The notes under the pieces are model-generated. The model was not told where the DNA came from. It did not search any database and was given only the letters and a program-made list of their open reading frames with translations. Below, piece after piece: positions 33,788-43,614 of a stretch of 64,000 bases of DNA (position 1 is the stretch's first letter; each line of letters begins with the position of its first letter). The translations under genes and the position numbers were made by a program. The stretch comes from Acidobacteriota bacterium (GTDB lineage: Bacteria; Acidobacteriota; Blastocatellia; Pyrinomonadales; Pyrinomonadaceae), in the NCBI GenBank assembly GCA_019239425.1, contig JAFAZX010000068.1, positions 248,001 through 312,000 of the forward strand. The letters are read 5' to 3'.

Positions 33788-35140
33788 ATGGAAGAGAGAC
33801 GCGCGGGCGCGTGGTTCGCGCTCTGGGTGCTGTTCGCCATCAACGCGATGAACTTCTTCGACCGGCAGATTCTGGGCGCGGTCGGCGAGGCGGTGCGCAA
33901 AGAGTGGTCGCTCGGCGACGGCGCGATGGGCGCGCTGGGGACGGCCTTCACGCTGCTCTACGCCGCGGTCGGCGTGCCTCTGGGGAGGCTCGCGGACAAG
34001 TCCGGGCGGAAGTGGATACTGTCGGCGGGCGTCTTCGTGTGGAGCCTTTTGACCGTGGCCTCCGGCTCCGCGAGGAACTTCTGGCAGCTCTTCGTCTTCC
34101 GACTCGGCGTCGGCGTCGGAGAAGCCTCATGTGCGCCGTCCGCGTCGTCGCTCATCGGCGACCTCTTCCCTCCGAAGGGGCGCGGGCGCGCGATGTCCGT
34201 CTTCATGCTCGGGCTGCCCGTGGGCGTCGCCCTGAGCTTCGCCGCGTCGGGCGTCGTCGCGCGCGCGTACGGCTGGCGCGCGGCCTTCTACCTGGCGGGC
34301 CTGCCGGGGCTGCTCTGCGCCCTCGCGGTGCTTTTCGTGCGTGAGCCGGCGCGCGGCGCGTCGGAGGCGCACGGCGTCGGGGCGCGCCGCAGGGAAGGCT
34401 CGCCGTACAGGCTCGTGCTCGGCACGCCGACGATGCGCTGGCTCATCCTCTCGGGCGCGCTGCACAACTTCAACATGTACGCCATCGGCTCTTTCCTCAC
34501 GCCGTTCCTGATGCGCTACCACGGGTCGGACATACGCTCGGCCAACCTCGTCTCGATGGTCGCGTACGGTCTGTCGGGGGCGCCGGGCCTCGTGCTCGGG
34601 GGGATGGCCGCAGACGCCCTGGCCGCGCGGCACGCGGACGGCCGCCTGCTCGTGGGCACGCTCGCGATACTTTGTTCGGTGCCCCTGCTCTTACTCGCCT
34701 TGGGGAGGCCGGGCGGCGAGACGGTCGGATTCATGCTCCTGATGGGGGCGGGCTGCGCCCTGATGTACGCGTACTACTCCTGCGTCTACGCGACGATTCA
34801 GGACGTGACCGAGCCTTCCTTACGCGGGACGGCGATGGCGCTCTACTTCTTCGCGATGTACGTGCTCGGCGCCTCGCTCGGCCCCTACGGGACGGGACTC
34901 GTCAGCGACATCTTCACCGCGCGCGCGGCCGCGGCGGCGGGCGTCACCCTGCACACGCCGCAGGCGCTCGAACCCTTCCGCGCCGCCGGGCTGCACACGG
35001 CCATGTACCTCATCCCCTGCTTGGGCGCGCTCCTCGCCCTCGTCCTCTTCGCCGCCTCGCGCACCGTGGCTCAAGACACCGAACGCCTGCAGCGCTGGAT
35101 GCGCGACTCTTCGGCCGAGTCTGAAGTCGCCCACACTTGA
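33788..35140 (+). CDS. MFS transporter, Spinster-like
   Basis: The protein has 450 residues with about 12 membrane segments. The start at 33788 is chosen because the sequence there (MEERRAGAWFALWVLFAIN) begins directly before the first helix; the frame extending to 33422 overlaps the divergent DUF4087 gene. NFFDRQILGAV and GRLADKSGRKWIL match the Spinster-type branch and the MFS loop motif. Bacterial members are linked to efflux or uptake of lipids, sugars or aromatic acids, so the substrate is open. A TATAAT-like -10 lies at 33730-33735, without a convincing -35. Confidence 0.85.
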   Translation: MEERRAGAWFALWVLFAINAMNFFDRQILGAVGEAVRKEWSLGDGAMGALGTAFTLLYAAVGVPLGRLADKSGRKWILSAGVFVWSLLTVASGSARNFWQLFVFRLGVGVGEASCAPSASSLIGDLFPPKGRGRAMSVFMLGLPVGVALSFAASGVVARAYGWRAAFYLAGLPGLLCALAVLFVREPARGASEAHGVGARRREGSPYRLVLGTPTMRWLILSGALHNFNMYAIGSFLTPFLMRYHGSDIRSANLVSMVAYGLSGAPGLVLGGMAADALAARHADGRLLVGTLAILCSVPLLLLALGRPGGETVGFMLLMGAGCALMYAYYSCVYATIQDVTEPSLRGTAMALYFFAMYVLGASLGPYGTGLVSDIFTARAAAAAGVTLHTPQALEPFRAAGLHTAMYLIPCLGALLALVLFAASRTVAQDTERLQRWMRDSSAESEVAHT

Positions 35141-35157
35141 GCGTAACCGGGCACGAG

Positions 35158-35233
35158 ATTTCACCACAGAGACACAGAGGCACAGCTTGGAGACATGTCT
35201 CCAAGCTGTGCCTCTGTGTCTCTGTGGTGAAAT
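35158..35233. repeat. 76-base perfect palindrome of 8-base units
   Basis: All 38 base pairs match with no loop, centred at 35195/35196. The arms carry ACAGAGAC/ACAGAGGC octamers like those at 6249, 44849 and 60457. It sits between convergent genes, the MFS transporter and thiC, with thiC's stop 5 bases away. Confidence 0.95.
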
Positions 35234-35237
35234 TCCC

Positions 35238-37232
<1,995 letters not shown>

Positions 37233-37281
37233 CGAACTTTCTCGCTTTCGTCGCGCGACCCGCGTCGCGCTCAAAGTGAAA

Positions 37282-37310
37282 GGCCGCCCCCTTCTTGAAA
37301 AGGGACGGCC
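37282..37310 (-). terminator. Expression-platform terminator of the TPP riboswitch
   Basis: On the minus strand GGCCGTCCCTT pairs with the segment ending GGGGGCGGCC and is followed by TTTCACTTT. It lies between the aptamer and the thiC start. It fits a transcription-terminating platform, although the T tract is interrupted. Confidence 0.65.
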
Positions 37311-37317
37311 CCACCGT

Positions 37318-37410
37318 GCCTCCCTTCGGCGGTATTAACCGCATCAGGTTCAAAGGGTCTCGCCCCCCGGGCGACTCTCAGCCGCTTCACAAGTGCGGCT
37401 CCCCCGTTTT
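37318..37410 (-). promoter_or_regulatory. TPP riboswitch (THI box) of thiC
   Basis: Read on the minus strand, it shows the conserved CTGAGA (37376-37381), TGAACCTGAT (37343-37352), then a GGTTAATACC-type segment and CGAAGGGAGG. These are the core elements of the thiamin-pyrophosphate aptamer in their usual order. It lies 86 bases before the thiC start. Binding of TPP should reduce thiC expression. Confidence 0.95.
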
Positions 37411-37602
37411 AGACTTCGCTTCTCGATTATACTCGCGCAGCGCCCAGGCCGCCCGTCGTTTTGTGCGGGGCGAAGTTTAACGCCCGCGTCGCGGAATGAC
37501 AAATTAATGAACGGCAGCGCACAATCTCGGCACCTCGCGAACATATAAGGGGCAGCCCGGCAATAAGGGGGCAACTCGGAAAAGCGAAAGGAGCGAACCT
37601 TG

Positions 37603-37980
37603 ATGAAGATTCGGTCTGCGGGCGGTGCGTCCGCCGGCGTGTTCGCGCTCCTGCTGGCGCTCGGCGCGGCGGGATGCGGCGACAAAGATAACAGCAACGC
37701 GAACAACTCGAACGCGGCTCACAACACCAACACGACGACGACGGCGGCTACGCCCACGGCGACGGCGACGCCCGTCACGGCCTCGGAGGACAACGCCATC
37801 AAGAACAAGACGGAGGCCGCGCTCTCGAAGGCCGGCGTCTCGGGCGTGACCGTCGAGGTCAAGGAGGGCGTCGTCACGCTCAAGGGCGACGTGCCGAAGG
37901 CGAAGTGGCCGGACGCGATGAAGGCCGCCAACGAGTCGGGCGCGAAGAAGGTCAACAACCAGCTCAACGACAAGAAGTAG
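37603..37980 (+). CDS. BON-domain lipoprotein
   Basis: The protein has 125 residues; the start is the ATG at 37603 (a TTG at 37600 is adjacent) behind AAAGGAG. The lipobox LGAAGCG, with cysteine near residue 25, marks a lipid-anchored protein. A long Asn/Thr/Ala linker follows (about residues 28-60). The C-terminal domain (NKTEAALSKAGVSGVTVEVKEGVVTLKGDVPKA) is a BON domain, as found in OsmY-like envelope proteins that bind phospholipid. The next gene, 12 bases downstream, is a LysM protein with a BON-like start, so the two form a pair. Confidence 0.85.
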   Translation: MKIRSAGGASAGVFALLLALGAAGCGDKDNSNANNSNAAHNTNTTTTAATPTATATPVTASEDNAIKNKTEAALSKAGVSGVTVEVKEGVVTLKGDVPKAKWPDAMKAANESGAKKVNNQLNDKK

Positions 37981-37992
37981 GAGGGGAGGACT

Positions 37993-38376
37993 ATGGCAGT
38001 CAGGGATAAATATCAGTCGCTCATAGACCTCGCCAACCAGAGCGGCGTCACGAACCTTCAGGTGAACGAAGACAACGACGTGCTCCACGTCAGCGGCACC
38101 GCGCCGAGCGAGGAGGCCAAGCAGAAGATTTGGGACGAGTACGGCCGCCTCGACCCCGACATGCGCTCCGGCGACCTCGTCCTTAACCTGGAGGTCGGCG
38201 GCGGCGGTGGCGGCGGCGAGGAGACCTACACGGTCAAGTCGGGCGACTCGCTCTCGAAGATCGGCCAGCACCACGGCGTGGCCTGGAACGAAATCTACGA
38301 GGCCAACAGGGACGTGATCGGCGACGACCCGGACAAGATTCGCCCGGGCCAGACGCTGCGCATCCCGAAGAAGTAG
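37993..38376 (+). CDS. BON-LysM protein (Kbp/YgaU-like)
   Basis: The protein has 127 residues and no signal peptide. The N-terminal 65 residues (IDLANQSGVTNLQVNEDNDVLHVSGTAP) resemble a BON domain. A glycine run (7 consecutive Gly, about residues 69-75) links it to a C-terminal LysM domain (YTVKSGDSLSKIGQHHGVAWNEIYEANRD, ending PGQTLRIPK). This is the architecture of E. coli Kbp, a cytoplasmic potassium-binding protein. A potassium role is a suggestion from architecture. Its stop codon is the first base of a tandem repeat. GAGGGGAGG precedes the start. Confidence 0.85.
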   Translation: MAVRDKYQSLIDLANQSGVTNLQVNEDNDVLHVSGTAPSEEAKQKIWDEYGRLDPDMRSGDLVLNLEVGGGGGGGEETYTVKSGDSLSKIGQHHGVAWNEIYEANRDVIGDDPDKIRPGQTLRIPKK

Positions 38377-38522
38377 TAGGCAGTGGGCAGACGGCAGTAA
38401 GCAGTGGGCCGTTTGCGAAAGTAGACAAAAGAAACGGGGCGGCGAGTCATTAAACTCGCCGCCCCGTTTCATTCAGGCCGATTCGTTGAAAGTCTTCTTG
38501 CCTTAACTGCCTACTGCCTTCT
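38376..38522. repeat. GTAGGCA heptamer repeat flanking a terminator
   Basis: The left arm (38376-38409) holds four full and one partial GTAGGCA-type heptamers, and the shorter right arm (38505-38522) holds the complement. A symmetric terminator lies between them. The left arm starts on the LysM stop codon and the right arm contains the minus-strand stop codon at 38511. Confidence 0.85.
38431..38470. terminator. Bidirectional intrinsic terminator
   Basis: A perfect 17-pair stem (38431-38447 and 38454-38470) with a 6-base loop starts with GAAAC and ends with GTTTC. It sits between the convergent LysM gene and the minus-strand gene at 38511. Confidence 0.85.
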
Positions 38523-39455
38523 CATCACCGGGCGGCCGAAGAAGGGCTCTTGCTGGTCGCTGGCGCGGTAGCCCTGCGGCTCCGCGAAGAGGTCGGGCGT
38601 GGGCTCGCCGCGCGTGATGTTGGTGAGGCGGAAGGTCGTCTCGCCGAAGCGCGGGTCGTTGTGCTTCATGAGCACGACCATCTGCAGCTCGGGCGAGTAC
38701 CACTGCTCGTGCACGATCTCCAAAGGCTGCTCGTTGTCGAACTCGCCGGCCGGGACGGTGACGGTGACGCGCGTGCCCTCGGCCATCACGCCCTCGATCT
38801 GCTGCGCCTCAAGCCGCTCCCGCTTCGGCCCGGGCATCGGTGCGGCGTTGTCGCCCTCGGCCCTGCGCCTGTGCGCCGCGCTCGTCGGCATCAGCACGCC
38901 GAAAGACTCGTTCGTGCCCATCGTCTGCCGCCTCGCCTCCGCGAGCGCGGGCGACACGCGCGTCCTGCGCAGGGTGCCGCGCGCGGTGTCGACGAGGTAC
39001 TCGACCTGACCCACGGGGTCGTTGATGACGATGAGGCGCGGCTCCTGCCCGTCCGCGGCGCTCACATTGCCGCGCGTCAAGGCGTGCTCGCGGCGCGTGC
39101 GGCCGGCGGAGTCGCGGAAGAGCTTCGCCGTCGACTTCCGCACCATGCGGTTGCCGTCGGCGAGCCGCTGGACGTGCTCCGTCACCGACTCGGCCGTGAA
39201 CGGCGCGCCCTTCACGACCGTGCGCCCGAAGGTCGCGTCCGGCGTCGTGAAGCTGAGCGTGTTGAGCTGGCCGTCGGCGCGGCCGTCAACTAAAGGCACC
39301 GGCGTCTCCGCCACCGGAGGCATCGGCAACTCCACCCGCATCGTGCTCGAACGCTGGCGCGTCTGCGCCGCGGCCTCCGCCAAACCCAAAGACGCCAGCA
39401 GTGCCACACAAGCCACGGCGCGCACGCACGCGCGACTTACCCTGTCTCTGTTCAT
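38511..39455 (-). CDS. Secreted protein, paralogue of the ECF-linked protein at 50025
   Basis: The protein has 314 residues with a signal peptide (VRAVACVALLASLGLAEAAAQ). It shares long collinear stretches with the protein at 50025-51068, for example VKGAPF-type, DGNR-VRK, GRTRRE-AL, the acidic NDPV, NEQP-EIV, WYSPELQ-VV and GET-RLTNITR-EP. They are clearly one family, found mainly in acidobacteria as far as I recall. No enzymatic motif is evident and the function is unknown. The last codons and the TAG stop lie inside the tandem repeat, so the repeat's arrival may have altered the C-terminus. Confidence 0.78.
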   Translation of the reverse strand: MNRDRVSRACVRAVACVALLASLGLAEAAAQTRQRSSTMRVELPMPPVAETPVPLVDGRADGQLNTLSFTTPDATFGRTVVKGAPFTAESVTEHVQRLADGNRMVRKSTAKLFRDSAGRTRREHALTRGNVSAADGQEPRLIVINDPVGQVEYLVDTARGTLRRTRVSPALAEARRQTMGTNESFGVLMPTSAAHRRRAEGDNAAPMPGPKRERLEAQQIEGVMAEGTRVTVTVPAGEFDNEQPLEIVHEQWYSPELQMVVLMKHNDPRFGETTFRLTNITRGEPTPDLFAEPQGYRASDQQEPFFGRPVMRRQ

Positions 39456-39509
39456 GCGAGGTATTTCCTTTCGACTTCTCTGCGAGGTTTGAAATTTAAA
39501 GTTCGACGT

Positions 39510-40052
39510 TCAAACGAAGAGGTCGTCAACGGGCATCGTCCAGCCGGGAAGCGCGGGCTCGGCCTCGGCCGCGTCGCCGCGGCGGTAGGCGGTCGGGTGC
39601 TCGGGGTCTGCGGCGCGGTAGACCTTCACCACCTCGTCGCTCAGGAGGTCGACGTCCCAGACGACGAGCGTGCCCGCGGCGAAGTAGTCGGCGCGCTTCC
39701 GGGCCATCGCCTGCTCGGCCTTCGGGCCGTAGTCCCCTTCACTTCTGACTTCGACGGCGAAGACGGGCGCACCGTCTATGAATTTCACGGTGAGTTCGCC
39801 CACGTAAAATGCCGCGTCAGGGCAGAATGACTTTCGTCGAGGCAGGTTCACCGCGAACCCGACGTTATCTCCGATGGCGTAACCGCTTTCCGTCCGCCGC
39901 GCATAATTTCTCAGGGAATAAAAAATCTCCTGCGCCGCGTAGCCCGGGCGCCCTCCGGTAGGTGACATGTGGACGATCTCCCCGCCAACGAGTTCCGCCT
40001 TGCCCTCCACTTTGTAGAGGTCTTCGATGGTGGCTTCGGTCTTGGTGCTCAT
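39510..40052 (-). CDS. Uma2-family (DUF820) nuclease-fold protein
   Basis: The product has 180 residues, from the ATG at 40052; an in-frame TTG two codons earlier is less likely. The Uma2 family has a PD-(D/E)xK nuclease fold. Visible features are the early YKVEGKAELVGGEIVHMSPTG, the acidic core FCPDAAFYVGEL, FAVEVRSEGDYG (glutamate of the active site) and KRADYFAAGTLVVWDVD near the end. Such genes are abundant in cyanobacteria and some soil bacteria and their biological role is unproven. It stands between an unknown secreted protein and moaA. Confidence 0.88.
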   Translation of the reverse strand: MSTKTEATIEDLYKVEGKAELVGGEIVHMSPTGGRPGYAAQEIFYSLRNYARRTESGYAIGDNVGFAVNLPRRKSFCPDAAFYVGELTVKFIDGAPVFAVEVRSEGDYGPKAEQAMARKRADYFAAGTLVVWDVDLLSDEVVKVYRAADPEHPTAYRRGDAAEAEPALPGWTMPVDDLFV

Positions 40053-40084
40053 AACCAAATCCTCGTCGTCAGGGCATCAGGGCA

Positions 40085-41086
40085 TCAGCCACCGATGAGG
40101 CTCATCGTGCGGGCGGGCTGTTCGAAGTGGGTCTCGTTGATGTAGTGTCGCGGCTCCTTCTTCAACACCACCGACTTGATGTAGTCGGCCGTCTCCTCAC
40201 GCGTCGCGCCGGAGCGGAGCACGTCGCGCAGGGAGTGTTCGACTTTAGAGAAGAGGCACGTTCTGATCTGCCCGTCGGCGGTGAGGCGGACGCGCGAGCA
40301 GGCGCCGCAGAACGGCTCCGTGACAGGGGCGATGATGCCGATCTCGCCGGGCGCGCCGTCGGCGAAGCGGTAGCGCGTGGCCGTCTCGGAGCCGCGCTCG
40401 ACGCGCTTCGGCACGAGCAGGAAGCGCTCGTTAATGGCCTGCCGAATCTCCGCGCCCGAGACGACGCGCTCGCGCGACCAGCCGTGGCCGGAGTCGAGCG
40501 GCATGTACTCGATGAAGCGCACGTCCACCGCGTGCTCGCGCGCGAAGGCGGCGAAGTCCGCGACCTCCCCCTCGTTGTGCCCGCGCACGACGACGGCGTT
40601 GACCTTGACGGGGCTGAGCCCGACGCGCTGCGCCGCGTGTATTCCTTCGAGCACGCGCGCGAGCATGTCCACGCCCGTCATCTCCGCGAAGGCCGCGCGC
40701 CGAAGGCTGTCGAGGCTGACGGTGACGCGTCGGAGGCCGGCGGCCTTCAAGCCCGCGGCGCGCTCCGCGAGGTTGAAGCCGTTGGTCGTGAGCGCGAGGT
40801 CGCGCACGCCTTCGACGCGCGCGAGCTTCGAGACGAGCGTCTCGATGTCGCGGCGCAGCATCGGCTCGCCGCCGGTGATTCTGACCTTCTCGACGCCGAG
40901 CGCGGCGAAGACCTCGACCGCGCGCTCGATCTCCTCGTAAGTCAAAAGCTGAGCCTTCGGCGCCGTCTCCTCGGGCGCGCCGTGCGGCAGGCAGTAGAAG
41001 CAGCGGAAGTTACACCTGTCGGTGACCGACACGCGCAGATCGCGTATCGCCCGCCCGTATGAGTCTCTGAGTAAGGCTTCCGACAT
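40085..41086 (-). CDS. moaA: GTP 3',8-cyclase MoaA
   Basis: This 333-residue radical-SAM enzyme carries out the first step of molybdenum-cofactor synthesis, GTP to 3',8-cyclo-dihydro-GTP. The N-terminal iron-sulfur motif C25-x3-C29-x2-C32 (CNFRCFYC) is followed by ITGGEPMLR. The C-terminal cluster lies in FCGACSRVRLTADGQIRTCLFS, and the protein ends with the conserved Gly-Gly. Length and motifs are complete. No moaC or other cofactor gene is adjacent. Confidence 0.97.
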   Translation of the reverse strand: MSEALLRDSYGRAIRDLRVSVTDRCNFRCFYCLPHGAPEETAPKAQLLTYEEIERAVEVFAALGVEKVRITGGEPMLRRDIETLVSKLARVEGVRDLALTTNGFNLAERAAGLKAAGLRRVTVSLDSLRRAAFAEMTGVDMLARVLEGIHAAQRVGLSPVKVNAVVVRGHNEGEVADFAAFAREHAVDVRFIEYMPLDSGHGWSRERVVSGAEIRQAINERFLLVPKRVERGSETATRYRFADGAPGEIGIIAPVTEPFCGACSRVRLTADGQIRTCLFSKVEHSLRDVLRSGATREETADYIKSVVLKKEPRHYINETHFEQPARTMSLIGG

Positions 41087-41150
41087 CCTGAACTTTGATG
41101 CGCGAATCGTCCGCGGCGCAAGGCGGCTATTTTAACAGGTCGCCGGCCCT

Positions 41151-42011
41151 TCAACGACCTTTGGCGTGCCTGTGGTAGAGGTCTGCGACGCCGACCGTGA
41201 GGCCGGCGACCGCGCCGACGCGCGGGGCTTCGGGCGTGAGCCCGAGCCGCAGGCCGCAGTCGAAGACGAGGCGGCGGTTGACCTGGTACGTAAAGACGCC
41301 GAGGCCGAAGGCCGCCCCCGGCTGCGCGTCGTTGCGCGTGTAGCCGCTCACCTCGGCCTGCCAGCCGACGCGCTCGGTGACGTTGCGCGAGGCGGCGAGC
41401 GCGGCCTGCGCGCTCGAAGCGTGGCCGGGGCGGGTCGTGCGCCCCGCGAGCAGGTAGACGGCGTTGAAGTCGAAGACAGTCCCGTGCGTCTTCTTGCTGA
41501 CGAGCGCGAGCATTGAGTTATCGACGCGGCCGGTGCCCAGGCCCCTCTCCGCGTCCGCCGTGGGAAGCTTCACGTAGTCGGCGAAGGCGACGCCGGGGCG
41601 CGTGGCCGACTCGTGTCGCAGGACGACCTGGAGGCCGAGCTGCGTGTCGCCCGCGCCCGTCACCCTGCGTCCGTCGGCGGCCTGCGAGTCGGGCGTGTCG
41701 CCGTCGAACTCGAAGAGCAGGCGTCGGCTCACGGCGAAGCGGAGGGCGAGCGGCGTGTCTTCCGCTTCGGCACCGCCCGGCGCGCGCCAGTTGCCGTTGA
41801 AGCCGTACTCGAGTTGCAGCACGCCCGGCCTCTGAAACTCGGCGGGGTTCGAGGCGGTCGGCCGCGCGGGGACGATGAAGTCCGGCGCGTCTTCGTCTCC
41901 GCCCTTTGCGGAACTGTTCTGCCCTTGAGTCTGCGCGCGTGCGGCGCCGCACGCGCAGGCGCACACGAGCGCGAGCGTCAGGAGTCGGAGCGAAGCGTGT
42001 GAACGTCGCAT
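41151..42011 (-). CDS. Outer-membrane-type porin/transporter-like protein (MetA-pathway-like)
   Basis: This 286-residue protein has a signal peptide (LRLLTLALVCACACGAARAQ). The mature part has alternating strands with aromatic ends (LQLEYGFNGNWRAPG, then DTQLGLQVVLRHES, then ADYVKLPTADAERGLGTG, and VFDCGLRLGLTPEAPRVGAVAGLTVGV at the end). This resembles the outer-membrane family first noted in phenol-degradation (MetA) clusters. The family's function is poorly defined. A short gap separates it from the minus-strand membrane-anchored Ig-like gene upstream. Confidence 0.72.
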   Translation of the reverse strand: MRRSHASLRLLTLALVCACACGAARAQTQGQNSSAKGGDEDAPDFIVPARPTASNPAEFQRPGVLQLEYGFNGNWRAPGGAEAEDTPLALRFAVSRRLLFEFDGDTPDSQAADGRRVTGAGDTQLGLQVVLRHESATRPGVAFADYVKLPTADAERGLGTGRVDNSMLALVSKKTHGTVFDFNAVYLLAGRTTRPGHASSAQAALAASRNVTERVGWQAEVSGYTRNDAQPGAAFGLGVFTYQVNRRLVFDCGLRLGLTPEAPRVGAVAGLTVGVADLYHRHAKGR

Positions 42012-42033
42012 GAGCGTTCCTCCTTACTAACGT

Positions 42034-42498
42034 CTAAGGCGCGAAGGTCGTGACGTGGCCTTCGGCGTTCGTCTCAAAGCGGAGCGGCTCGCCGAGTTGT
42101 CTGAGCGTGCGGAGTTCGGGCTTGGCCGTCACGTGGAGGGCGTAGACGCGCGCCTCGTGTGGGCCGGCGGCGAGCGCGGGGAGCGGGAAGCGGTAGCCGC
42201 ACGCGGGGTCGGCCGCGCGCCCCGCGGCCAACACGTCCGGGCGCGGGAGCGCGGCCAGGCCGTGCGCGACGAAGCGTCCGTCCACGTACAACTCCACCTC
42301 GACGCGCGCGCCCGGGCGTGAAGCGTCCACGGCCCAGCCCGCGACCTCGCCGCCGCGCGTCACTTCGCCGAAGCCTCGGAAGTGCGGCGGGAACGAAGTG
42401 TACTCGGCCCACACCGCCCAAGCCCCCGCCGCCACCGTCACGCAGACGAGCGCGGCGAAGACGAGAGACAACTTCAAATTTGAAATCTCAAATCTCAA
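42034..42498 (-). CDS. Membrane-anchored Ig-like domain protein
   Basis: The product has 154 residues from a TTG at 42498 that overlaps the queG stop codon; longer frames would read through queG and lack support. The N-terminus (LRFEISNLKLSLVFAALVCV) is a single membrane anchor partly encoded by AAATCTC heptamers of the repeat family. The rest is a beta-sandwich with GEVAGWAVDASRPGARVEVELYV and AAGPHEARVYALHV, a pattern shared with Ig-like extracellular domains. Function unknown. It is probably translated together with queG. Confidence 0.65.
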   Translation of the reverse strand: MRFEISNLKLSLVFAALVCVTVAAGAWAVWAEYTSFPPHFRGFGEVTRGGEVAGWAVDASRPGARVEVELYVDGRFVAHGLAALPRPDVLAAGRAADPACGYRFPLPALAAGPHEARVYALHVTAKPELRTLRQLGEPLRFETNAEGHVTTFAP

Positions 42499-43433
42499 CT
42501 CTTCAGGAGCGTGCGGGCGTTGCGTTGGAGGCCGGCGAGCTTGGCGCGTTTGACGGGGCTGCGGCGGAAGCGTTCGACGTAGGCGTCGTGCGTGAGCGAG
42601 GCGATCTCTTCGAGGTCGGGCGAGACGGCGCCGGGGCGCGGCTCGAAGCGCGGCTCCGGCGTGGGCTGCTCGAAGCGGTTCCAGGGGCAGACGTCCTGGC
42701 ACACGTCGCAGCCGTAGAGCCAGCCGTCGAGGTGCCCGGCGACGTTCGCGGGCAGCTCCTCGTCGCGCAGCTCAATCGTCGCGTGCGAGATGCAGAGGTT
42801 GGAGTCCACGACGTAGGGCTCGACGATGGCCTGCGTCGGGCAAGAGTCTATGCAGAGCGTGCAGGTGCCGCAGTGGTCTTCCTCGCGCGCCGTGTCGTAT
42901 TCGAGTTCGACGTCCAACAGCAGCTCGCCCAGGAAGACCCAGGAGCCGTAGTCGCGCGTGATGAGGTTCGTGTGTTTGCCGATCCAGCCGAGGCCCGCGC
43001 GGACGGCCCAGGCCTTGTCCATCGAGGGCTGCGCGTCCACGCAGACCTTGCCTTGAACTTCGGGCACTATCTCTTTGACGTGGGCCAGCAGCGCCTTCAG
43101 TTTCTCGCCGAGCACGTCATGGTAGTCGTCGCCCCACGCGTAGCGCGAAATCTTCCCCCTGCCCTCTTCGCGCGAGTGCCCGTGCGGCGTGTAGTAGTTG
43201 AGCGCGACGGCGACGACCGACAGCGCGCCGGGCAGGAGTTCGCGCGGGTCTGTGCGCCGCTCCAGCCCCCGCTCCATCCAGCCCATCGTCGCGTGATGCC
43301 CTCGCGCGAGCCACTCTTCGAGCCGCGCACGCTCTTCCATCAAAGCTTCGGCGCGCACGACGCCGACCTTCTCGAAACCCAACGCGCGCGCGCGCCGCTT
43401 CACCGCCGCCGTCATTTCGAATGTTGTGCTCAT
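42495..43433 (-). CDS. queG: Epoxyqueuosine reductase QueG
   Basis: The protein has 312 residues. QueG carries out the last step of queuosine tRNA modification, using cobalamin and two 4Fe-4S clusters. The cluster ligands are C188, C191, C194, C198 (CGTCTLCIDSCP) and C214, C242, C245, C249 (YGCDVCQDVCPWN). The cobalamin-binding and active-site part has AGLGWIGKH and DVELEYD. The start at 43433 is preceded on the minus strand by a TATAAT at 43448-43453, which would leave a very short leader. The gene is followed by an overlapping small membrane-protein gene. Confidence 0.96.
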   Translation of the reverse strand: MSTTFEMTAAVKRRARALGFEKVGVVRAEALMEERARLEEWLARGHHATMGWMERGLERRTDPRELLPGALSVVAVALNYYTPHGHSREEGRGKISRYAWGDDYHDVLGEKLKALLAHVKEIVPEVQGKVCVDAQPSMDKAWAVRAGLGWIGKHTNLITRDYGSWVFLGELLLDVELEYDTAREEDHCGTCTLCIDSCPTQAIVEPYVVDSNLCISHATIELRDEELPANVAGHLDGWLYGCDVCQDVCPWNRFEQPTPEPRFEPRPGAVSPDLEEIASLTHDAYVERFRRSPVKRAKLAGLQRNARTLLKS

Positions 43434-43458
43434 ACTGACGCGCGGGAATTATAACAGA

Positions 43459-43555
43459 GAGGCGGAAGCCCGACCGTCAGGGAGGGCGTCAGTCTTTGCC
43501 ATGCGAGCCTGCCGGCAAAGACTGACGCCCTCCCTAACGGTCGGGCTTCCGCCTC
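43459..43555. repeat. Long inverted repeat between divergent queG and nagZ-like genes
   Basis: 42-base arms (43459-43500 and 43514-43555) match at 41 of 42 positions, with a 13-base loop. Unlike the other loci the arms are not built of short tandem units. The element lies between two divergent promoters. Confidence 0.92.
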
Positions 43556-43614
43556 GTGCCTACGGGCTCGGCGCGCGTGTTACAATCGACGGCAGAAGGG
43601 CAGGGGGGAGTCGG

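Noticed and set aside
43448..43453. TATAAT on the minus strand as the queG promoter
   Set aside because: The -10 match is good but no -35 is found at 16-18 bases, and the leader would be only a few bases, so it is not listed as a feature.
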